A stretch of DNA of 64,000 nt, taken from Methanobacterium formicicum DSM 3637. GTDB taxonomy: Archaea; Methanobacteriota; Methanobacteria; Methanobacteriales; Methanobacteriaceae. The stretch is taken from assembly GCF_000302455.1 (NCBI RefSeq), contig NZ_AMPO01000005.1, positions 97,501-161,500 on the forward strand. The letters run 5' to 3'. Below are positions 14,378-24,779 of this stretch, one piece after another. The translations under genes and the position numbers were made by a program. Positions within the stretch are counted from its first letter, which is position 1, and each line of letters opens with the position of its first letter. The notes below the pieces were generated by a model, which was given only the letters and a program-made list of their open reading frames with translations, was not told the origin of the DNA and searched no databases.

Positions 14378-14659
14378 ATGAAAAAGAAATTTCTATGGTG
14401 GTTAATTGTAGGCACTAAAGGTGGTAAAAACCGTGCCAGGATAATTAATGAACTTAAAGAAAGGCCTTACAATATTCATCAGCTTTCAGAAGTGCTTGAA
14501 CTGGATTACAAAACAGTTCAACATCATATGGGAGTTTTGGAAGAATCTGGTGTTGTAACATCAAGTGGGGAAAAATACGGGAGATTATACTTTCTTTCCG
14601 ATAAAATGGAAGAAAACTACGATACATTCCATGAAATATGGACTCAGTTTCAGAAATAA
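14378..14659 (+). CDS. Winged-helix ArsR-like transcriptional regulator
   Basis: 93-aa DNA-binding protein with a winged helix: GGKNRARIINELKERP, then NIHQLSEVLELDYKTVQHHM as the recognition helix, and the wing SGEKYGRLYFLS. It has no visible ligand domain or metal-site cysteines. It sits between two paralogous small membrane proteins, which suggests it controls them or senses through them. Confidence 0.8.
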   Translation: MKKKFLWWLIVGTKGGKNRARIINELKERPYNIHQLSEVLELDYKTVQHHMGVLEESGVVTSSGEKYGRLYFLSDKMEENYDTFHEIWTQFQK

Positions 14660-14784
14660 TAAAATGTATTCAACTTAAGCCATGAAAATGATTCCGGAAG
14701 CTAGGTTGAGTAAGCTAAATAAGCTAAGTAGGTTAAGTCTGTTAAGCTTTATAATGGTTTAAAAAACGTGAAAGAGGTTAAAAA

Positions 14785-15075
14785 ATGCTTTATATATCAC
14801 CTGAATTTCTTAGTATTATCATAATCATCAGTAAACTACTGAGCATTGGAAACATTTTCCTCTTAACCGGACTATTATATTTATACTGGAGAAGTTACCA
14901 GGGAATGAAATCCAAGTATACTCTAGGATTGGTTTTCTTTGCATCATTCTTCCTTTTTCAAACCATTGCCCTGGCTGCAGCACTTTTTTTAATAAAATGG
15001 TTTGTTACCGCGTTTTTCATAGTCTTACTGGAATTTATCGGGCTTTCAATACTCCTAAAAATAAGTTGGGAATGA
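14785..15075 (+). CDS. Small three-helix membrane protein, paralogue 2
   Basis: 96-aa hydrophobic protein resembling the 14036 product: helix SKLLSIGNIFLLTGLLYLYW, loop RSYQGMKSKYTLGL, then two more helices and the shared end LLKISWE. The ATG follows GAGGT with seven-base spacing. Not assigned to a named family; the duplicate around an HTH gene points to a paired membrane sensor or immunity-like role (speculative). Confidence 0.7.
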   Translation: MLYISPEFLSIIIIISKLLSIGNIFLLTGLLYLYWRSYQGMKSKYTLGLVFFASFFLFQTIALAAALFLIKWFVTAFFIVLLEFIGLSILLKISWE

Positions 15076-15208
15076 AGTATAGGGGAAAGAATAGGGAAAT
15101 AATATTATAGGGCTGTTAAATATTATTATAGGGATGTTAACTCTGCACTGAAAAATATGCAGGATTCATAAGTTTTTAAAAAAAGAATAATAATTGATGA
15201 GGTTTTTT

Positions 15209-15958
15209 TTAACGTTCAAACAGTTTAGAAAAGCTTTCTTCTGCTTCTTTTTGGGAAGCTATTCCCACAGCCACCATATCCACAAAATCCGTGGTTTTAA
15301 GGTAATCAAATGCATCATCTGGTGTCATTATTCCTGCAGCAAGTACGTGCATGGCGATAATGGTTTTATCCATTTTTTTGATGATTTCTCTGAACTGGGC
15401 TCTTTCATCGGAGCTATAGGTGTCGCAGTCCATTAAATATCCCAGGCGGTTAAGGGGAACCATATACAGTTTGAAGTCGTTTATTACTGGAGATTCAAGG
15501 AGTTCCATGGTGGTTTTAAATGGATATTGGGTTATAAGGCCCGGTACTGATCCAGTATCCTTAATTGCATCCAGTTTTTCTCCAATCAAATTCCAGTCTC
15601 TTTGGTCGGTGATCTCCGGATCCACCAGCATGGCACTGGCATCTAACTCGGATAAAAGGGTTATGTCCTCGTTCTCTGACTCTGGGCGGATGGTGGCTAT
15701 GATATCCAGGGGAAAGCCCTGATCACGTGCAATTTGTAGTGCCTCTACCACTGGGGGGTGGGGTATGAGTTGGATTCCCCTTACTCCCATCTGGTATGAT
15801 CTGGCCATTATTTGGGCTATTGCCTCTGGGTTTCGGTAGAGATCCAGGAGGTATAGTCGGGCCCTGTGGCCGAAGTGTGCTGCTCCGATGGAAGGAGATG
15901 TTCCCATTAAAGTGCGTGGGATCTGCTTTCCATCTATTTCAAGGTAACCTTCTAACAT
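15209..15958 (-). CDS. Conserved TIM-barrel-like protein of unknown function
   Basis: 249-aa soluble protein. Alternating hydrophobic strands and helices (GVRGIQLIPHPP, LDIIATIRP, SAMLVDPEI, GLITQYPF, TIIAMHVLAAG, FVDMVAVGIAS) are typical of a TIM barrel, and the final VGIAS would fit a phosphate-binding strand. No catalytic motif is recognised. It stands alone between the small membrane proteins and the YbjQ gene. Confidence 0.6.
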   Translation of the reverse strand: MLEGYLEIDGKQIPRTLMGTSPSIGAAHFGHRARLYLLDLYRNPEAIAQIMARSYQMGVRGIQLIPHPPVVEALQIARDQGFPLDIIATIRPESENEDITLLSELDASAMLVDPEITDQRDWNLIGEKLDAIKDTGSVPGLITQYPFKTTMELLESPVINDFKLYMVPLNRLGYLMDCDTYSSDERAQFREIIKKMDKTIIAMHVLAAGIMTPDDAFDYLKTTDFVDMVAVGIASQKEAEESFSKLFER

Positions 15959-16064
15959 TTTAATCTCTTAGTTTAATGTATTTAGCTCTAGATTAGTCTT
16001 AGTTTATTTCTAAGTTTAATTCTCAGTTATCTCGTATGCTTTTTGGATTTGCAAGTACTGTTGT

Positions 16065-16406
16065 TTATTCAACTTTGTGGGCCACAACTGCAGTTCCAAA
16101 AACCAGGATCTCCTGCATTACATCTGAAATATCATTGGAGTCGTATCGGGCACTGATTATGGCATTGGCGCCCATTGCTTTGGCATGGTCTATGGCTCTC
16201 ATCATGGCTTCATCCCTGGTTTCTTCCATCATGCTCACGTATTCCTTGATTTCTCCTCCGAACATGGAACGTATTCCTGCACCTATCTGTCCGCCAACAC
16301 CTCTGCTCCGAACAGTAAGGCCGTATACAAAACCTTTAGTTTCCGTAATTTCATATCCAGGTATGTAATTCGAGCTCACAATAACATATTCATCCACTGA
16401 AACCAT
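16065..16406 (-). CDS. YbjQ/UPF0145 family protein
   Basis: 113-aa protein of the YbjQ family (UPF0145), small pentamer-forming proteins once proposed to bind heavy metals. Recognised by IVSSNYIPGYEITETKG, GLTVRSRGVGGQIGAGIRS and AKAMGANAIISARYDS. The ATG at 16406 is used because AGGAGG is seven bases upstream; a longer frame from 16424 lacks a ribosome site. Function is not established. Confidence 0.85.
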   Translation of the reverse strand: MVSVDEYVIVSSNYIPGYEITETKGFVYGLTVRSRGVGGQIGAGIRSMFGGEIKEYVSMMEETRDEAMMRAIDHAKAMGANAIISARYDSNDISDVMQEILVFGTAVVAHKVE

Positions 16407-16932
16407 GATTAAACCTCCTAACACATCTTATACTCCAGTTTAAGAATTTTATTCCCCGGACATTTTAATCAAGGGAACATTTCAAGTTCATTGTTATAAT
16501 TCATAGTGATTCTAAGATATATATTTATGCTCTTTAAGTGCTTAAATCTTCAAAATCCACTTTAAAACTATGGAAATATGTTTAAATTAACCAGTAATTA
16601 ATTTAAATGTTTAAACATTAGTTGAAGTTAAAAACCATTCAATAGTTAAAGTTAAAAAAACTCAATAAACAGCTAAATTTATAATTCAACCAGTTATCAA
16701 TGCGATTATTAAAAAAATATTTTTCATTACAAGTTTTTTTAGTATCAGGAGTTTCATAAAAATTTTATATAATTTTTATATAATCTACTAGAATTCAAAA
16801 CAGATATTAAAAATTCACAACAGATTTAAATCTACATCATACCTAATAAATAATTGAACGATAATTGAAATTGCATAATTAGATTTGTAGTAACCTAAGG
16901 TTTGTAATAAAAAATGGACAACGTGGATTAAT
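16407..16932. other. 526-bp very AT-rich gap between ybjQ and serA
   Basis: The two genes are divergent, so this segment must hold both promoters. Candidate TATA elements for serA occur near 16766-16785 (TTTATATAATTTTTATATAA) and at about 16815. No hairpin, RNA gene or riboswitch is recognisable; several A/T-rich near-repeats occur. Confidence 0.4.
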
Positions 16933-18504
16933 ATGAAGGTACTTATCGCTGATCAGATAAACCAGAAAGGAATCGAAGAATTGGAAGAGGTTGCAGAAGT
17001 AGTTGCTCGTACAGACATCACTCCAGAAGAACTGGTAAGTGACATCAAAGATTTTGATGCCATTGTTGTAAGAAGCAGGACCAAGGTAACCCGTGAAGTT
17101 ATTGAAGCTGCTCCTCTTTTGAAAATAATTGCCAGGGCAGGAGTGGGTGTGGACAATGTTGATGTTGAAGCAGCCACCGAAAAGGGAGTAATGGTAGTCA
17201 ACGCACCAGAATCCACCTCCATCACCGTGGCCGAACACACCATGGGCCTGGTTCTATCCATGTCCAGGAAGATAGCCATAGCTGATAAATCAGTTAAGGA
17301 AGGCAAATGGGAAAAGAGCAGATTCATGGGAATGGAGCTCAATGGCAAGATACTGGGTATCGTTGGAATGGGCCGCATAGGCAGCCAGGTTGTAGTCCGA
17401 TCCAAGGCATTTGGTATGGATATCATGGTATATGATCCTTACATTACTCCAGAAGCCGCCGCAGAACTGGGAGTAGAAGTGGTTGATCTGGAAACCCTCC
17501 TTAAAAACGCCGATGTAATCACCATACACGTACCACTCACCCCTGAAACCAAGTACCTCATCTCCGAACCACAGTTTAAAATAATGAAAGAAAATGCTAT
17601 TATTGTCAACTGTGCCCGTGGAGGTATAATTAAAGAGGCAGATCTATACGATGCACTCAAAGCTGGTGAAGTAGGAGGTGCTGCCCTTGATGTGTATGAA
17701 ACAGAACCACCAAAAGATAACCCTCTTCTTGAACTGGACAATGTGGTCTTAACTCCACATATAGCTGCTTCAACTTCGGAAGCACAGCGGGATGCTGCCA
17801 TAATTGTGGCCAAGGAGATCAAGAAGGTTTTCCAGGGAGAATCCCCTAAAAATGTTATAAACATGCCGGTGATGGACCCTGAATCATTTCAACTGATCAA
17901 ACCATTCTTTGGCCTTGCAGAGAAACTGGGAAAATTCCTGATTCAAACTGCCAAAGGCAACATAACTGAACTGAATATCACCTACTGCGGAGAACTGGCT
18001 GAAGTTCAAAAAAATGATATCATAACCCGGATGATCCTGCAGGAAGTCCTGAATCCCATACTCACTGAACCAATTAACCTGGTAAATGCGCCTGGTGTAG
18101 CCAAAAACAGGGGAATAATAGTCATTGAAGGTAAAAGATGCGATTCTAAGGGTTTTAAAGACCTCATAAGTATTAAAATGAATGCAGATGGTAATGAGGT
18201 TAGTGTTGAGGGTGTTTTTGACAAGGAACCCAAAATTGTGATGATCAACGGCTACCAGGTGGATGTTGAAACTGAAGGAACCATGGTAATAGTCCGTTAC
18301 AAAGACATACCTGGTATTATAGGTTCAATAGGAACAAAACTGGGTGAACACAGCATAAACATAGCTAAAATGCAGGTGGGCAGGCAGGCACCTGGTGGAG
18401 AAGCAGTCATGGTCCTTAAGGTTGATCAGAAAGTTTCAAAAGATGTGGAAGATGCCATTAAGAGCCTGGATCAGGTTTACGATGCAGTGGCTGTTAACCT
18501 GTAA
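16933..18504 (+). CDS. serA: D-3-phosphoglycerate dehydrogenase
   Basis: SerA oxidises 3-phosphoglycerate to phosphohydroxypyruvate, the first step of serine synthesis, using NAD+. The 523-aa protein is the long form: substrate and NAD domains (GIVGMGRIGSQV near residue 140; active-site Arg in VNCARGGII, Glu in ETEPPKDN, His in LTPHIAAST), an intervening domain (about 320-450), and a C-terminal ACT domain (IPGIIGSIGTKLGEHSINIAKMQVGR shortened) that usually binds serine as inhibitor. A clear terminator follows. Confidence 0.96.
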   Translation: MKVLIADQINQKGIEELEEVAEVVARTDITPEELVSDIKDFDAIVVRSRTKVTREVIEAAPLLKIIARAGVGVDNVDVEAATEKGVMVVNAPESTSITVAEHTMGLVLSMSRKIAIADKSVKEGKWEKSRFMGMELNGKILGIVGMGRIGSQVVVRSKAFGMDIMVYDPYITPEAAAELGVEVVDLETLLKNADVITIHVPLTPETKYLISEPQFKIMKENAIIVNCARGGIIKEADLYDALKAGEVGGAALDVYETEPPKDNPLLELDNVVLTPHIAASTSEAQRDAAIIVAKEIKKVFQGESPKNVINMPVMDPESFQLIKPFFGLAEKLGKFLIQTAKGNITELNITYCGELAEVQKNDIITRMILQEVLNPILTEPINLVNAPGVAKNRGIIVIEGKRCDSKGFKDLISIKMNADGNEVSVEGVFDKEPKIVMINGYQVDVETEGTMVIVRYKDIPGIIGSIGTKLGEHSINIAKMQVGRQAPGGEAVMVLKVDQKVSKDVEDAIKSLDQVYDAVAVNL

Positions 18505-18506
18505 TT

Positions 18507-18545
18507 CAACCTTTTAAAAAAAGGTTGATCAAAACCTTTTTTTAT
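18507..18545 (+). terminator. serA terminator hairpin
   Basis: A perfect inverted repeat, CAACCTTTT-AAA-AAAAGGTTG (18507-18527), starts two bases after the serA stop and is followed by an AACCTTTTTTT tract (18534-18544). Confidence 0.8.
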
Positions 18546-18638
18546 TTACTACTTCTTTTAATAATACAATAAAATGAGAAATATATGATGAGAATTTTAT
18601 CTGGATTAATTATAAATTACTTAAATTAGATTTAAACT

Positions 18639-18718
18639 AGTTTATACTTACTTAAATTAGTATATAGTTACTCAAATTACTATGTAGTTACTTAAATTAG
18701 TATATAGTTACTTAAATT
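18639..18718. repeat. 20-bp tandem array across the stop codon of the JAMM gene
   Basis: Four consecutive 20-bp units, on the minus strand AATTTAAGTAACTATATACT and close variants (18699-18718, 18679-18698, 18659-18678, 18639-18658), with a further partial copy near 18612-18629. The first unit contains the last codon and TAA stop of the JAMM gene. Confidence 0.85.
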
Positions 18719-19155
18719 ATTTTATAACGAGCTATCTCACCAAATGAGTTATATCCGATCATACTTTCTTCAATGTATGGTTCTGCAATTATTAAATGAA
18801 AATACCCATTTTTGGCAAACATCTGCAAATCTGCAGTTGAGGGAGATGCACTGGGGCCTGGATGGCTGTGCACTGAGCCTACTGTGCCGGTGGATAATGG
18901 TATCATAAATGTATTTATAACTGCACCTTGATGGGATGTTTCACCAGCTGAAAAGACCAGACCATCAATTTTCAGGGTTTCATCTTTAATCTTACCCTCT
19001 AACATGGCTACAAATTCAAAAGGATGAGCTTTTCGGGCGATCTGGATTATTTCTTCTACAACTTCCCGGTCAATAAGGATTTCCTGAAAGTTTTTATCCT
19101 TATTCCCGAGTACATGCCCTATAATCTTGTCCATCCATGTTTCTTTTTCAGTCAT
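18712..19155 (-). CDS. JAMM/MPN family metalloprotease (Mov34-like)
   Basis: 147-aa single-domain JAMM protein. The zinc motif HSHPGPSASPSTAD matches H-x-H-x7-S-x2-D exactly, and the upstream catalytic Glu is probably in HPFEFVAML. Archaeal homologues remove ubiquitin-like SAMP modifiers or act in cysteine or sulfur-carrier metabolism; which applies here is unknown. Its 3' end is part of a 20-bp repeat array. Confidence 0.85.
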   Translation of the reverse strand: MTEKETWMDKIIGHVLGNKDKNFQEILIDREVVEEIIQIARKAHPFEFVAMLEGKIKDETLKIDGLVFSAGETSHQGAVINTFMIPLSTGTVGSVHSHPGPSASPSTADLQMFAKNGYFHLIIAEPYIEESMIGYNSFGEIARYKII

Positions 19156-19278
19156 AATGGATCATTTTTTATGTTTTAAATCCCAGTAACTATAATCTCA
19201 TAAATTAATAAGATTAATTCTCTAGATAAACTTAATTTTTTATAAATAAGGTTAATTTCATTTTGATTAATTATTCAA

Positions 19279-20025
19279 TCATTTTAACAGTGAATTTGTC
19301 CTGAAAAACTCCTTATCAAAGAGTGGAAGCTCCCAATCAACAAATATTTTTTTCCTTTGTGATATAACTTTTTCATTAGTCAATGGGTTTAAACCCTCAA
19401 TTTCAAACCCTTTTTTATAGATCCCAACCCCTCTTCTCTGCCAGGTTGGCATTTGAGTTATTTTGATGCCTTTTTCGAAAAGCAGATCATGCAACTGGTT
19501 ACTCTTCTTTTTATGGAGGATTTGCATAGCTTCTTCCTTGGAATAGTCCTCTCTCAGTGTCCAGTATGAGTATCCGTTCAGACAGTTCCTCCAGGATTCC
19601 AACTGCCTCCACTGGAAGTACTCTACCACTTTATCACGGGATAAAGGAATCACCCTGGAATCAAAGGAAATAGGTTTCGTTGCACTGATTTTTTCCTTGA
19701 AGTCATCCTGCTCCATGATCTTACGGGTAAATGCACCACATAGGAAACTGGCCATAACTGAGTCCATCTTTTCCACCCTGCCTGCGAAGGGTATTTCTCC
19801 CAGTAGCAGGTTAACTTCATCGGAAAACACGTATGCAAGTTTAGGGCTGAACTCCTGGAAGAGCAGACGAGCTGCTTCAGAAATTATCCGAACAAATTCG
19901 GGGTCGTATGGTTTTTCAAATTCCAGTTTACGAGATAACTGTGAGAAATTCCTACCGTCAAGTCTAACCACAGTAGGAGAAGTGCAGGGAACCTTTAAAC
20001 TGGAAAAGATTTCATATTCTTTCAT
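19279..20025 (-). CDS. Thg1-like tRNA 3'-5' nucleotidyltransferase
   Basis: 248-aa protein of the tRNA(His) guanylyltransferase superfamily, which adds nucleotides in the reverse 3'-5' direction. Metal-binding residues are visible as Asp23 in VVRLDGRNFS and Asp69-Glu70 in YVFSDEVN; GYSYWTL and the KKKSNQLHDLLFEKGI segment also fit. Archaeal Thg1-like proteins usually repair or complete the 5' end of tRNAs using template pairing. Length is normal. It stands alone, in the same direction as the JAMM gene. Confidence 0.9.
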   Translation of the reverse strand: MKEYEIFSSLKVPCTSPTVVRLDGRNFSQLSRKLEFEKPYDPEFVRIISEAARLLFQEFSPKLAYVFSDEVNLLLGEIPFAGRVEKMDSVMASFLCGAFTRKIMEQDDFKEKISATKPISFDSRVIPLSRDKVVEYFQWRQLESWRNCLNGYSYWTLREDYSKEEAMQILHKKKSNQLHDLLFEKGIKITQMPTWQRRGVGIYKKGFEIEGLNPLTNEKVISQRKKIFVDWELPLFDKEFFRTNSLLK

Positions 20026-20287
20026 TTAATCAGCGTCAAATTCTTTTTTTTATTAGAAAATGTATTTTAAATTTTTTAATAGAGTATTTTAATAGGTTAA
20101 TTATGAATCTGATTCTTAGTAAAACTAATTGATCCTATTAAAATTATTATATTAATTATTAATTAAGGTATGGATGCCCTAATACTTTGTGGAGTATGAG
20201 ATTAGGTAGTGATCTGTGTTGATCATGGTAAAAAAGTATTTATATAAAAAATTTCTTACAAAATCAATTTCTCTATGAAATCAATTT

Positions 20288-20393
20288 CATAAAAAATGAA
20301 TTAGTTCCTAGCAACAAATGAATTTAAGTCCATTCAGCAAATGCATTTTAGTTCTACCCTCAAATGAATTTAAGCCACTAACCTCAATAAATT

Positions 20394-20406
<13 letters not shown>
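20288..20406. repeat. 24-bp tandem array across the 3' end of nadX
   Basis: Five units of 24, 24, 24, 24 and 23 bp (20288-20311, 20312-20335, 20336-20359, 20360-20383, 20384-20406). Minus-strand consensus is roughly GGTAGGAACTTAAATTCATT. The unit nearest the gene contains the final Val-Gly-Thr codons and the TAA stop of nadX. A further 17-bp doublet (AAATCAATTTC) lies at 20263-20292. Confidence 0.85.
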
Positions 20407-21158
<752 letters not shown>

Positions 21159-21163
21159 TTAAT

Positions 21164-21493
<330 letters not shown>

Positions 21494-21991
21494 ATTTCCA
21501 CCTCTCATTTTTTGGCACTTGCCCTGGTTTATCAAACTCATCTTAATACATCTCAGGGTGTACCGTTAACTAAATTAAATTAAACCCTTCCCTGTACTTA
21601 AATATTTCGAAATAAGAAGGTTTTCTCAGATAAATTTGGGGCAACACCTAAATTCCGGGGTCCTTTCTGGTATCATTAAGCATATTATCCGGAGATAATA
21701 ATTCATGAACTCCAGAAGATCATTAAGCAGAAATATAAGAACCTAATCTGAACTTAGTGAAAAATTAATTAAGTCAGGAAGATTTAATGGGTAAGATCTT
21801 AATCATTTAGTCCGTAGTCACTTAAATCATGATCTATTTAAGATGGGATAATCTGATAAGAAATCTGTGAGATAATTTGATAATTATGGATTATAATTTT
21901 TTGAAAGATTATAACTTAAAAATTTACTAAAAAAAAGATTCTATTGATTAAATTATGTTGATTAATCTATTGATAATATGTAGGTGCTCTA
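21494..21991. other. 498-bp gap between the PRC-barrel gene and a tRNA-binding protein gene
   Basis: The genes are divergent, so promoters of both lie here. A small perfect hairpin ATTATC-CGGA-GATAAT occurs near 21684-21699, and CATTAAGCA/TCATTAAGCAG motifs repeat. An AT-rich stretch with repeated GATAATCTGATAAG-like words occupies 21845-21895. No gene or known RNA is recognisable. Confidence 0.4.
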
Positions 21992-22714
<723 letters not shown>

Positions 22715-22770
22715 TTTATTGGTTTTTAACAGGGATACCGGCTTTGTTTTTTTAGTTGTTTATTTTTTCC

Positions 22771-22850
22771 ACTTTTTTTAATTATCATACTCTTTTTTAA
22801 TTATCAAACCTTTTTTTTAATTATCCTAAGTTTTTTTAATTATCCAGGGT
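22771..22850. repeat. 19-20-bp T-tract array downstream of the tRNA-binding gene
   Basis: Four copies of TTTTTTTAATTATC plus 5-6 variable bases, with AATTATC at 22780, 22799, 22819 and 22838. Each unit carries a T tract, so it could act as a multi-step archaeal terminator. Confidence 0.8.
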
Positions 22851-22975
22851 TTATTTATTCTTAATTTAACCCGAAAATAATACTTGAAATGGAAAAATAA
22901 TCTTTAGGTGATTCTGGAATATCCGTCCATCTTGTTATGATATGGATATCAAAGGACAGGTGAGTTCTGGAAAGA

Positions 22976-24382
22976 TCAGCCAATAACCACCATTTTGCTG
23001 CGGGTCATATCTTCAACCGCATATTTAACTCCTTCCTTGCCCATTCCACTCATTTTAAATCCTCCAAATGGCATGTTATCTGTTCGGAAGGTGGATTGTT
23101 TATTTATTAACACAGAACCTGCCTCTATTTCTCGCACGGCTTTTTTAGCGTTTTCTATGCTACTGGTGAACACACCTGCCTGTAATCCATAAGGAGTACT
23201 GTTGGCAACTTCAATAGCTTCATCCAGGTTTTTAACCCTTATAACTGGAGAAATTGGGCCAAAAGTTTCTTTTTGAATCAGTTCCATATCTTTCTGCACA
23301 TGATCAAGTACCGTGGCATCAAAAAATGCACCTTTCCTCTTACCTCCGCAGAGAAGCTGGGCATCATTGTCAATAGCAGTATTAACAACCTTTTCTACAT
23401 GAATGGCAGCATCTTCATCAATAAGGGGGCCCATTTCTGTTTCAGGATCCATAGGGTCCCCAATTTTTAATTTTTTGCTGCGGAATACCAGATCATCTAT
23501 GAACTGGTCTGCCACCTTCTCATGGACAATAATCCTTTTAACTGCAATACAAACCTGCCCTGCATTGAGGTAAGAACCACCCACTGCCCCCATAACTGCT
23601 GCTTCCAGGTTAGCATCATCCATAACCACAAGAGGGTCGTTTCCTCCTAATTCCAGAGTTAACTTTTTCATACCTGCTTTTTTGGCAATGGAAAGACCGG
23701 TAGGGACACTTCCAGTGAAAGATATTTTATTAACTCTGGCATTGGTCACTATTTCATCCCCTAAAACACTGCCACTGCCAGTGATGGCATTCACCACTCC
23801 ATCTGGTAAGTGCCTATCCATTATCTGTGCCATTTTAAGTGCAGCCAGGGGAGCTTTACTGGATGGTTTGAAAACCACCGTGTTTTTAGCAGCCAGTGCA
23901 GGGGCTAATTTATGTATGGCCAGATTAACCGGGTAATTGAATGGGGTTATGGCTGCAACTACTCCTAATGGAATTTTTATGGTGAAACCAAAAGCACTCC
24001 TACCTGCAATGGCCGCGTCCAGGGGAACTGTTTCTCCATGTATCCTTTTTGATTCCTCAGCAGCCATGATCAGAGTTTGCAGGGACCGATCCATTTCTAC
24101 CTTAGATTCACGAATTGGTTTACCAGTTTCAAGGGTGATGAGTTCGGATATTTCCTGATGCTTTTCCTTTAAGTCCTGATGGATGTCATTTAGTATCCTG
24201 GACAGTTTACGTGAAGACATTTCATTCAGGGATTTCTTTGCTTTGTTAGCAGCATCAATAGCAGCACGCGCATCTTTCGCATCGCCTACTGGAACTTCAT
24301 CCACAGTCTGGTTGTTGAATGGATTTATAACGGCGATTTTGTCTTCTTTATCAATTAAATTTCCGTTTATTAACATTTTCAT
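22976..24382 (-). CDS. Lactaldehyde/glyceraldehyde-type aldehyde dehydrogenase
   Basis: 468-aa NAD(P)-dependent aldehyde dehydrogenase. Catalytic Cys lies in NAGQVCIAVKRI and the general base Glu in LTLELGGNDP; the cofactor region shows ITGSGSVLGDEIV and FTGSVPTG. In methanogens close relatives act as lactaldehyde dehydrogenase (CofA, supplying lactate for coenzyme F420) or as non-phosphorylating GAPDH; I cannot decide between these from sequence. Divided from its neighbours, so probably monocistronic. Confidence 0.85.
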   Translation of the reverse strand: MKMLINGNLIDKEDKIAVINPFNNQTVDEVPVGDAKDARAAIDAANKAKKSLNEMSSRKLSRILNDIHQDLKEKHQEISELITLETGKPIRESKVEMDRSLQTLIMAAEESKRIHGETVPLDAAIAGRSAFGFTIKIPLGVVAAITPFNYPVNLAIHKLAPALAAKNTVVFKPSSKAPLAALKMAQIMDRHLPDGVVNAITGSGSVLGDEIVTNARVNKISFTGSVPTGLSIAKKAGMKKLTLELGGNDPLVVMDDANLEAAVMGAVGGSYLNAGQVCIAVKRIIVHEKVADQFIDDLVFRSKKLKIGDPMDPETEMGPLIDEDAAIHVEKVVNTAIDNDAQLLCGGKRKGAFFDATVLDHVQKDMELIQKETFGPISPVIRVKNLDEAIEVANSTPYGLQAGVFTSSIENAKKAVREIEAGSVLINKQSTFRTDNMPFGGFKMSGMGKEGVKYAVEDMTRSKMVVIG

Positions 24383-24545
24383 GTTACTTGCTCCCAGAAA
24401 TATAATTTAAGTTAAAAAAATAGTTTTTAAAAATTTCAGGAGGGTAAATATCAAATTTCATTGATTTAAATGGTTTAGATATTTAACATCATTTATTTGT
24501 TATTTAACATCCTATAATCTGTTTTTACCCTTTTAAGAGATTATA

Positions 24546-24764
24546 TTAAGTCTTGTTCAGGGTTTTGTTTATTTGTGTGAGGTTGCCATTGATACTATTC
24601 ATTTCACTGCCACCGTTAAGGCTGCTACCCACACCACTAACGTAGTTTTTATAAACGATGATTGCCACCAGGGCGATTACTATGATTCCGCCCAGTATCA
24701 GCACGTATTCTGCAGAAGTTTGGGCTGCTTCATCTTTAACTATTCCTATTTCTATTTTTTTCAT
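24546..24764 (-). CDS. Class III signal peptide pilin-like protein
   Basis: 72-aa secreted protein with a class III (type IV pilin-like) signal: short charged N-terminus, then Q-T-S-A-E-Y, matching the QxSxEY site cut before Q by the methanogen peptidase EppA, followed by a hydrophobic helix (about residues 20-40). The mature part is Asn/Ser-rich with possible N-glycosylation sites (NLT, NKT). An AAGGAGTG ribosome site precedes it. It follows tadC by 15 bp, indicating a pilus system. Confidence 0.85.
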   Translation of the reverse strand: MKKIEIGIVKDEAAQTSAEYVLILGGIIVIALVAIIVYKNYVSGVGSSLNGGSEMNSINGNLTQINKTLNKT

Positions 24765-24779
24765 AGAAACACTCCTTAT

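Noticed and set aside
16407..16932. Riboswitch or leader RNA upstream of serA
   Set aside because: Only AT-rich DNA without stable stems or a recognisable aptamer core.
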